Assembly: GCA_014360655.1 (NCBI GenBank)
Contig: JACIXC010000012.1
Coordinates: forward strand, 39,505 to 103,504
Reading direction: 5' to 3'
Source of the DNA: Actinomycetota bacterium
GTDB lineage: Bacteria > Actinomycetota > Geothermincolia > Geothermincolales > RBG-13-55-18
DNA length: 64,000 nt
Made by a program: the position numbers and the translations under genes. Positions within the stretch are counted from its first letter, which is position 1. Each line of letters begins with the position of its first letter. Of the stretch, positions 53,591 through 61,477 are shown one piece after another. Under the pieces are notes generated by a model. That model made no database searches. It was not told the DNA's origin and saw nothing but the letters and a program-made list of their open reading frames with translations.

Positions 53591-54604
53591 TCAAGGCCTC
53601 ACGGAGACCTCCCAGTCGCCGAGACGGCGCAGGCGCACGGCCTCGTCAATCACCAGGTAGGTGGCGGTGGTGTTGTCTCCCCCATCCTCAAGCCAGCACC
53701 CGCAGTTGGCCAGGAGCACCCTGCCGGCTCCCACGCGCATGCCGTGCAGGCCCGCCCGGTGGGTATGTCCGAAGACGAAGAGGTCGGGAATGTGCCCGGG
53801 TAGCATGGTTTTCAGAAGCTCGCGCACTTCCGGCGCATTCTCGACAACGCTCTTGAAACGGCCCGGGCTCGCGCCCTTTTTCGATTGGAAGCGGAGCAGG
53901 CGCATGGAAAAGCGGATAAGTCGGTAGAAGGTGTACTCCCAGGCGAGGAGCTCCGGAACGCGCGCGGTGGAGGTGAGGAGCTCGAAAAAGGGGCGGTTAA
54001 GGCGATCGAGGTCGCCGAGGGATATCCCCCGCGATCTGCCCAGCACCCAGTGCGCCAGCCAGGCGGTCTTCGCCCACCAGAACGAGCGCGTGAAGAAATC
54101 GAGGTGGTGCCCGTGCATGAGAAGGAGCGTCCTTCCCCCCACCTCGAGGTGCAGGAATGGGTAGAAGGTCTGCAGCGGCAGCCCGCACACCCTCGACCCT
54201 TCACCCCTCATCCATCGGCTCACGCCCGCGACCGTACTGCGGCGGTCTTCCCCCGCCCGCGACGGTTCTCCGCTCTCACCTTCCCATCCAAGGCGGCGCC
54301 ACTGTCGCCTTTCCTCGCCAAACGAGACCAGGTGAAAATCGTGGTTTCCCGGCACCATGAACACCTGCCTGCCGGCCGCCCACTCGCCGAGGGCACGGAA
54401 AAACCTCTCGCCGGCGCGGCTGGCCTCGGGAAGACCGGCCCACCAGAGATCCCACACGTCGCCCAGGAGAACCAGCGCATCCACTCCGTCCAGGCCGGAG
54501 AGCTCCTCGAGGAAAGCCCCTATCTTGTCCCCGCTGGACAGGACGGCGCCCTCGTGACCGAAATGCGTATCGCTCAGGACCACCAGCCTGCGTATGGCGC
54601 TCAA
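53591..54604 (-). CDS. Metallophosphoesterase (LpxH-like calcineurin fold)
   Basis: A 337-residue two-metal phosphoesterase. Motifs are SDTHFGHEG (D12, H14), LLGDVWDLWW, GNHDFHLVSF, MHGHHLDFF and FGHTHRAGL. The motif set resembles LpxH, but without any lipid A genes a different phospholipid or nucleotide substrate is likely. Its 5' end is duplicated upstream (see repeat 54579-54750). It lies across the promoter region from cysK. Confidence 0.88.
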   Translation of the reverse strand: MSAIRRLVVLSDTHFGHEGAVLSSGDKIGAFLEELSGLDGVDALVLLGDVWDLWWAGLPEASRAGERFFRALGEWAAGRQVFMVPGNHDFHLVSFGEERRQWRRLGWEGESGEPSRAGEDRRSTVAGVSRWMRGEGSRVCGLPLQTFYPFLHLEVGGRTLLLMHGHHLDFFTRSFWWAKTAWLAHWVLGRSRGISLGDLDRLNRPFFELLTSTARVPELLAWEYTFYRLIRFSMRLLRFQSKKGASPGRFKSVVENAPEVRELLKTMLPGHIPDLFVFGHTHRAGLHGMRVGAGRVLLANCGCWLEDGGDNTTATYLVIDEAVRLRRLGDWEVSVRP

Positions 54605-54750
54605 TTCAATACTCCCCTCCCGTTATCCCGGCTCCCGCTACGGCCCGTGCACGTTGCTGCGGCGTTCGGAACCACCAGCCTGCGTATTGGCGCCCGATGC
54701 CGTCCTCCCCTCCCGTTATCCCGGCTCCTGCAATGCCCGTGCACGTTGCT
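54579..54750. repeat. Tandem duplication (about 80 bp, period 92) at the phosphoesterase 5' end
   Basis: ACCACCAGCCTGCGTA at 54579 recurs at 54671, and CGTGCACGTTGCT at 54646 recurs at 54738. The first copy includes the start codon and first eight codons of the phosphoesterase; the second copy lacks the ATG. Between matches there are point differences. Confidence 0.75.
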
Positions 54751-54776
54751 ATATAATGCGGTTGGTCTATTATAAT
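54746..54776 (+). promoter_or_regulatory. Candidate promoter of the cysteine synthase gene
   Basis: TTGCTA, a 19-base spacer and a perfect TATAAT (54771-54776). A second TATAAT lies at 54752. The spacer is long, so the true -35 is uncertain. Confidence 0.4.
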
Positions 54777-54916
54777 ATCCTCCGCCCGGCGGCGAGAGTG
54801 CGGAGAAAGAAGGGAATATCCTCCGCCCGCCGGCGAGCGGGAGGCGGAATGAGGGACCTGCGACCCGCGGTGCGATCCCGCCGGCGCAGGAAAGCGCGAA
54901 AGGTTGGCGTGAGCAC

Positions 54917-55867
54917 ATGCTGGAGGCTTCTAACACGCTGGAACTCATAGGCAACACGCCCCTGCTCAAGCTGAACAAGGTGGTGCCGCGCAATCCCCGC
55001 GTGGAGATCTATGCCAAGATGGAGGGCTTCAACCCCTGCAGCTCGGTCAAGGACCGCGTGGCTAAGTACATGATCGAGGGGGCGGAGGAACGCGGTGAGC
55101 TCACTCCCGACAAGACCATCGTGGAGGCATCCAGCGGAAACACCGGTATCGGCCTGGCCATGGTGGCTGCCTTCAAGGGTTACCGCCTCAAGATCATCAT
55201 GCCGGAGTCCATGAGCGTGGAGAGGCGCCGGGTCATGCAGGCCTTCGGCGCGGAGGTGATCCTGACGCCAGCCGGGGAGGGCATGAACGGCGCCATCGCC
55301 AGGGCGGAGGAGATGGGGAAAGAGCCCGGTTGCTATCACCCCGACCAGTTCGCGAACCCCGACAACGTGCGCGCCCACTACGAGGGCACGGGAAGCGAGA
55401 TCCTTTCCCAGGTAGAAGGGATAGACGTCCTGGTGGCCGGCATAGGCACGGGGGGGACCATAACCGGTGTGGGCAGGAGGCTGAAGGAAGCCTATCCTTC
55501 GCTGCGCGTGGTGGGAGTGGAGCCCTACCCCAAGTCCCTCATCCAGGGCCTGCGCAACCTGCAGGACTTCGTCCCGCCCATCCTCGACCTTTCCCTCCTG
55601 GACGAGAAGCTCAACGTGGAGGACGGTTGCGCCTTCAACACGGTGAGGGTGCTGGCCAACATCGAGGGGCTTTTCGTGGGCATGTCCTCCGGGGCGGCCG
55701 TGCATGCCGCCCTGCAGGTGGCGGAGGAGATGGAGCGGGGACGCATCGTGGTCATCCTTCCCGACCGCGGCGACCGCTACCTGAGCACCGACTGTTTCTC
55801 ATGCGCAAACCTTGAATGCGTCTACCGCGACTTCCTCCAATCCCTGCAAACCAGGCACCCGGATTGA
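54917..55867 (+). CDS. cysK: Cysteine synthase (O-acetylserine sulfhydrylase)
   Basis: A 316-residue PLP enzyme that forms cysteine from O-acetylserine and sulfide. PLP lysine K45 in NPCSSVKDR, the substrate loop EASSGNTGIGLA, the phosphate-binding GIGTGGTITG, and the C-terminal DRGDRYLSTDCFS are all present. A CysM or cystathionine beta-synthase-like role is not excluded. No cysE is adjacent. ATG 54917 has AAAGG about 13 bases upstream, a loose site. Confidence 0.93.
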   Translation: MLEASNTLELIGNTPLLKLNKVVPRNPRVEIYAKMEGFNPCSSVKDRVAKYMIEGAEERGELTPDKTIVEASSGNTGIGLAMVAAFKGYRLKIIMPESMSVERRRVMQAFGAEVILTPAGEGMNGAIARAEEMGKEPGCYHPDQFANPDNVRAHYEGTGSEILSQVEGIDVLVAGIGTGGTITGVGRRLKEAYPSLRVVGVEPYPKSLIQGLRNLQDFVPPILDLSLLDEKLNVEDGCAFNTVRVLANIEGLFVGMSSGAAVHAALQVAEEMERGRIVVILPDRGDRYLSTDCFSCANLECVYRDFLQSLQTRHPD

Positions 55868-56114
55868 GCGCTCACTGCACGCGTCCGTTCCCGGCCTCCG
55901 CCGCCTCGCGCACCCTTCCGGCATCCTCCCGTGTTCTGCGCAAAGAACGGGTGTTCCGGGGAAAAACCCCCGTGGGCCCCCGAAAAGCCTCCGAGAAGCC
56001 TCCTATATAGTCCGTGGCGTTTCGTGTCGATTAATCTTATGATTGATGGGGGTACCCCGATGACACCGTGCGGGTGCGGCCTGCACGGGAGGTTGCTGAA
56101 GAGGAGGCGGCGGC

Positions 56115-57784
<1,670 letters not shown>

Positions 57785-57788
<4 letters not shown>

Positions 57789-58123
57789 ACCCCACGCAGG
57801 GCATCCTCCACGGTGGGATAAAAGGGGATTATCTTCCCTATCTGGACCACCTCGAAAAGATCGGCGATCGTCTCGGAAGCCCGCGCGATGACCAGACTTC
57901 CGCCGGCCTTTTCCGCCTTCTTATAGGCGTCCACGATAACCGACAGCCCGCCGCTCGAGAGGTAACTGGTGTTCTCCATGTCCAGTACGATGCGGCAGAC
58001 GGGTCGCTTGAGAAGCGAGTTGATGAGGGCGAAAAAGTCCTCAACGTTGGTGGAGTCAACCACCCCGTCCAGGTGCACCACCACCTTGGCCCCGCCCTCT
58101 CTCTCCTCCGTTTCCCAGATCAT
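57785..58123 (-). CDS. STAS-domain anti-anti-sigma-like protein
   Basis: A 112-residue STAS domain. The phosphorylatable serine region is NTSYLSSGGLSVIVDAYKKA. Such proteins bind switch-type kinases and free sigma factors or control other machines. ATG 58123 follows GGGGAAAGG; an ATG at 58144 directly after the upstream stop is an alternative. The gene overlaps pilB convergently by four bases and abuts the B-box gene, an unusual tight arrangement. Confidence 0.88.
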
Positions 58124-58144
58124 GCCGTCGCCTTTCCCCTTCAT

Positions 58145-60247
58145 CTACTCGCGCAGCGCCCGCCCGAACTGGAAGAAGACCTCCGGGATGGGGGGCATAC
58201 CGAAACCGATGACGAAGGCCATCACGGAAGGAAGGATCAACACCCAGACGAACGCGCCGGGGAACATGGCCTCCACGGTGTAGCGCATGATCTCCGCGCC
58301 GTTCTCCCACAGGAAGCGGAAGGAAACGAGGTCGAAGAGGATGGTCCTGAAGGCCGCGTTCTTCATTATGATGAGGAACCAGTGGATGAACTCTCCGACG
58401 GCCAGCGAGAAGAAGGTCACCAGCGCGGCCTGCACCGCCAGCTTGGTGCCGTGCTTCCTGCCCGCCTTCCACCAGAAAAGCAGCCCGAGGAGAACGCCTA
58501 TGCCCACGGCGTGGATGCCGTATTCCGTGTCCTTCGGCACCAGGTAGGCGTTGGGTACGGCCCAGAGCACAGCACCCAGCAGCAGCATAATGGCGACGAA
58601 AAGCGCGGCGCGCCACCAGGAACCGGCGATGAGGGTGTGCTCCGCGGAACGTCCCTGGGCTATGAAATCCCAGCGCTCCCGGCGTTCTTTCCTGCGCTCC
58701 TCCCTACGCGCCGCCCTCCTTCCCCTCGGGCGCGCCGCTTCCTCTCCGGGCCGGGGAAGAGCGACGGCGCCGCCGGCCTCCGCGGCGGTCGCGGCAACCG
58801 ACCCCCGGGGTTCCACCATCCCTGTGAGCGAAGGCTTGATCTCCCCGCTTCCCGCATCCTCCCCGGGTTTGAGCAGGGTGGCAACGACGTCCTCGAGAAG
58901 GAGGTCCTCCGAGGAGGAGTCCTGCCTTGCCGGCTTCCTCGCCCCGCGATGCCTGGCGGCGCGTGGCGGCCTCAAGCGAACCGGCGCTTCCTCCACCGGC
59001 GCCTCCGCGGTCTCCCCCTCCGCGGGAGGAACCTCATCCGGAACCGCCGCCCTGTCCCGCTTCTTACCCAGGCGGAAACGCGGGCCCTCCGTCACCAACT
59101 GGCTGAAGTCCTCGTCGGGCCCCTGGGCAAGGAAGGCGCTCGTTTCCTCTTCTCTCGCTTCCTCACCCTTTTCCTCGCGAGTTTCCTCCTCGGCTGCCGC
59201 TTCCTCGCGTGCCGGTGCAGGTGCCTCTTCGCGCCCTTCCTCGCGTGCCGTCTCCTCTTCCTCCCCGCGCGCTATCTCCAGGGTCTCCTCGCGTTCTTCC
59301 TCCAGGACCGCCTCCCGCGCCTCCTCCTCGATGATCTCCAGGGCCTCCACCCGGGCACCTTCCGTCATCAACCCCGTTGCTTCCTCGCGTGCCGGTGCAG
59401 GTGCCTCTTCGCGCCCTTCCTCGCGTGCCGTCTCCTCTTCCTCCCCGCGCGCTATCTCCAGGGTCTCCTCGCGTTCTTCCTCCAGGACCGCCTCCCGCGC
59501 CTCCTCCTCGATGATCTCCAGGGCCTCCACCCGGGCACCTTCCGTCATCAACCCCGTTGCTTCCTCGCGTGCCGGTGCAGGTGCCTCTTCGCGCCCTTCC
59601 TCGCGTGCCGTCTCCTCTTCCTCCCCGCGCGCTATCTCCAGGGTCTCCTCGCGTTCTTCCTCCAGGACCGCCTCCCGCGCCTCCTCCTCGATGATCTCCA
59701 GGGCCTCGCCTTGCTCCAATTCCTGGATTATTTCGTCCACTTCCTCACCGGGAACCTCCGGAAGAACCTCCCGAGCCTTCTTTTCTTCTTCTTCAGGAAG
59801 CACTGTTTCAGGCCTCTTCCTGCGACCAGGAAGGATGAAACCGCGCCTCAACGGCCTCAGGCGCGGGACCTTGCGCTCAACCGGAGCAGGCGTTGAACCC
59901 GCTCCCGGTGGTGCTTCTTCCGGCGCAGCCGCCTCACCCGGGGGAAAAACGTGGGCTGCTGGCTCGCTGGGGGCGAGGATCGCCGGCTTGCGGGGAACGG
60001 CAGCCTCGGGCTTCGAAGGGGCTCCTGTGGGCTCGCCTTCCCTACCGGCCGCCTCCAACGGCGTCTCCTTCGTTGCCTTCTCCGGCTCCGGCGCGAGCTC
60101 CCTCGCTATCTCGCTCACCTTGCGCCGGTAGCACTCGTGGCACAGCGTGGTCTGGTCCGTTTCCCGCACGCATTCGATGCAGAAACCGGTGCCGCAATCC
60201 CGGCAGGAAGCCACTACCCGCTTGTTGGGATGCCTGTGACAGTTCAA
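58145..60247 (-). CDS. B-box zinc-finger membrane protein with Glu-rich 60-residue repeats
   Basis: A 700-residue protein. Residues 1-40 form a B-box-like zinc finger (C3, H5, C15, C18, C23, C26, C36, C39). A Pro/Ala/Glu-rich region leads to three near-identical 60-residue units, each starting EALEIIEEEAREAVLEEERE (about 181-350), predicted as charged helix. A further Arg/Glu-rich linker is followed by four or more transmembrane helices (about 535-700), ending at FGRALRE. The repeats are almost identical in DNA (180-bp units at 59199-59707), so they expanded recently. Function unknown. It abuts the STAS gene. Confidence 0.82.
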   Translation of the reverse strand: MNCHRHPNKRVVASCRDCGTGFCIECVRETDQTTLCHECYRRKVSEIARELAPEPEKATKETPLEAAGREGEPTGAPSKPEAAVPRKPAILAPSEPAAHVFPPGEAAAPEEAPPGAGSTPAPVERKVPRLRPLRRGFILPGRRKRPETVLPEEEEKKAREVLPEVPGEEVDEIIQELEQGEALEIIEEEAREAVLEEEREETLEIARGEEEETAREEGREEAPAPAREEATGLMTEGARVEALEIIEEEAREAVLEEEREETLEIARGEEEETAREEGREEAPAPAREEATGLMTEGARVEALEIIEEEAREAVLEEEREETLEIARGEEEETAREEGREEAPAPAREEAAAEEETREEKGEEAREEETSAFLAQGPDEDFSQLVTEGPRFRLGKKRDRAAVPDEVPPAEGETAEAPVEEAPVRLRPPRAARHRGARKPARQDSSSEDLLLEDVVATLLKPGEDAGSGEIKPSLTGMVEPRGSVAATAAEAGGAVALPRPGEEAARPRGRRAARREERRKERRERWDFIAQGRSAEHTLIAGSWWRAALFVAIMLLLGAVLWAVPNAYLVPKDTEYGIHAVGIGVLLGLLFWWKAGRKHGTKLAVQAALVTFFSLAVGEFIHWFLIIMKNAAFRTILFDLVSFRFLWENGAEIMRYTVEAMFPGAFVWVLILPSVMAFVIGFGMPPIPEVFFQFGRALRE
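59199..59707 (-). repeat. 180-bp coding tandem repeat, about 2.8 units
   Basis: Units begin at about 59199, 59379 and 59559; the third is cut at about 59707. They keep the reading frame of the B-box protein and encode the 60-residue Glu/Ala-rich repeat. Near-identity at DNA level indicates recent duplication or gene conversion. Confidence 0.85.
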
Positions 60248-60374
60248 AAGCTCTCCTCTACTTTCACCTTGCCTGTTTCATCGACTTTCCAACGGCCATT
60301 CCCTCCCTAAGGAGATATTAGCCCATACCGTCATGTTGCGGAAGGACCGCATTCCTTCGCATCCGACCCCGGGT

Positions 60375-61220
60375 CTACTCTCCAAGATAGAGCCGGTTGA
60401 TCTCCAGCTCCACCCGCTCCACCAGGGGATCAAGGCGGTTTATCTTCAGGGCGGCGAAGATCTCCTCGGCCAGCGCGGGATATGCGGAGATAAGCTCGCT
60501 GACCCTTTTGCTGCTCTCACCGCCGGCGTTTACCAGCACGGTGGTTCCGCTCCGCAGCAGGGAGATGCTGTCCCGTGCGGCTGACCTGATGTTCGTTATC
60601 AGGTCCATAAAGAAAGCCTTATACCCGGCAACGGCATCCGGCACCGATACTCCATTCAAGGCCTCCAGGGATCGATCGCTGGTTGCGACCAGCTCATTGA
60701 GGTACTGCAGGATCTCCGCAGGTTCTTTCAGCATGCCCAAAGGAACGGTAAGGTTCACGAGCAGGGTCGGTTCCGCCGCTTTCAGCGTGTTCTCCACCCC
60801 GTCAAACGCCAGGCGCAGTTCCTCAACCGCACCTTTGGTCCCCTCGCACAACTCCCCGACCATGACCCCCAGCTGAGCCGTCTTTCCCCCGTACCTCATC
60901 CCTTGAAGGACCTCCACGTCCGCCAAGAGCCTCCCGGCGGAGTCGCGGCTTGCACCTATCAGTTCCGTTGCCGATTTAACATAATCCGCGTCACCCAGCT
61001 CGATGAATCCAAGCGCAGCGGCAAAGTCGTCACACTCCCCAAGGTCGGAAACGAAACCGCGCACGGCCGCGTCTATTTCCTCGAGGGAGGCGGCTGGTTT
61101 TCCGCATCCGGCACAAGCGCACCCGACTACGGCAAGGCAAGCAAGGGCGACCGCGATCCGGGGATGCAACGGACGCGCACCGATGCGGGTTATCGCGCGA
61201 CGCATCTCTTTCCTTGACAT
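60375..61220 (-). CDS. Lipoprotein of unknown function
   Basis: A 281-residue lipoprotein with signal peptide and a double lipobox (VVGC at C34 and CAGC at C39). The mature part is helical, with recurring Leu/Ala heptads and no recognised domain. It may be a long coiled-coil or DUF-type envelope protein. ATG 61205 has AAGGAAAGAG upstream and may be the real start, giving five fewer residues. Confidence 0.7.
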   Translation of the reverse strand: MSRKEMRRAITRIGARPLHPRIAVALACLAVVGCACAGCGKPAASLEEIDAAVRGFVSDLGECDDFAAALGFIELGDADYVKSATELIGASRDSAGRLLADVEVLQGMRYGGKTAQLGVMVGELCEGTKGAVEELRLAFDGVENTLKAAEPTLLVNLTVPLGMLKEPAEILQYLNELVATSDRSLEALNGVSVPDAVAGYKAFFMDLITNIRSAARDSISLLRSGTTVLVNAGGESSKRVSELISAYPALAEEIFAALKINRLDPLVERVELEINRLYLGE

Positions 61221-61346
61221 TTCCCCCTTCGTTACAGATCCCGTAAAGGTTACACATTCAAGCCATCGTCGTTTTTCCCGTTAATATTGAGGGGGTCGGC
61301 CATGTCCCGCTGCACGGGTCACACCGACGGTCGGCCGTCATGACCC

Positions 61347-61366
61347 CGTGAAGGCGCGCCTTCACG
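61347..61366. repeat. 20-bp perfect palindrome
   Basis: CGTGAAGGCGCGCCTTCACG is a perfect palindrome in the gap between the lipoprotein and the giant repeat gene. It could be an operator or hairpin. It sits next to two strong hairpins. Confidence 0.6.
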
Positions 61367-61390
61367 CATTCACCGCTCCTATTACGATAC

Positions 61391-61435
61391 TGTCCCGGAA
61401 GGGCGGCGTGTCGCCAGGCCATCCCTTCCGGGACA
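61391..61435. repeat. 13-bp inverted repeat
   Basis: TGTCCCGGAAGGG at 61391-61403 and CCCTTCCGGGACA at 61423-61435 are perfectly complementary, with a 19-base loop. No U-run follows on either strand, so it is not a standard terminator. Confidence 0.6.
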
Positions 61436-61443
61436 CCGCACAC

Positions 61444-61472
61444 AGGCCCATCCCCGTTCCGGGGAAGGGCCT
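61444..61472 (-). terminator. GC-rich hairpin just downstream of the giant repeat gene
   Basis: AGGCCC-A-TCCCCG, TTC loop, CGGGGA-A-GGGCCT: a 12-pair stem with one A/A mismatch, five bases past the stop codon. It has no U-run, so its terminator role is tentative. Confidence 0.4.
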
Positions 61473-61477
61473 TTCCA

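Noticed and set aside
54917..55867. NPCSSVKDR in cysteine synthase as a missing motif
   Set aside because: The residues around the PLP lysine fit the known tolerated pattern (NPCSSVKDR-type forms exist), so it is not unusual.
58551..60131. A 526-codon Ser/Arg-rich plus-strand frame opposite the B-box protein
   Set aside because: It repeats in step with the 180-bp coding repeat of the opposite strand and is a mirror image of it.
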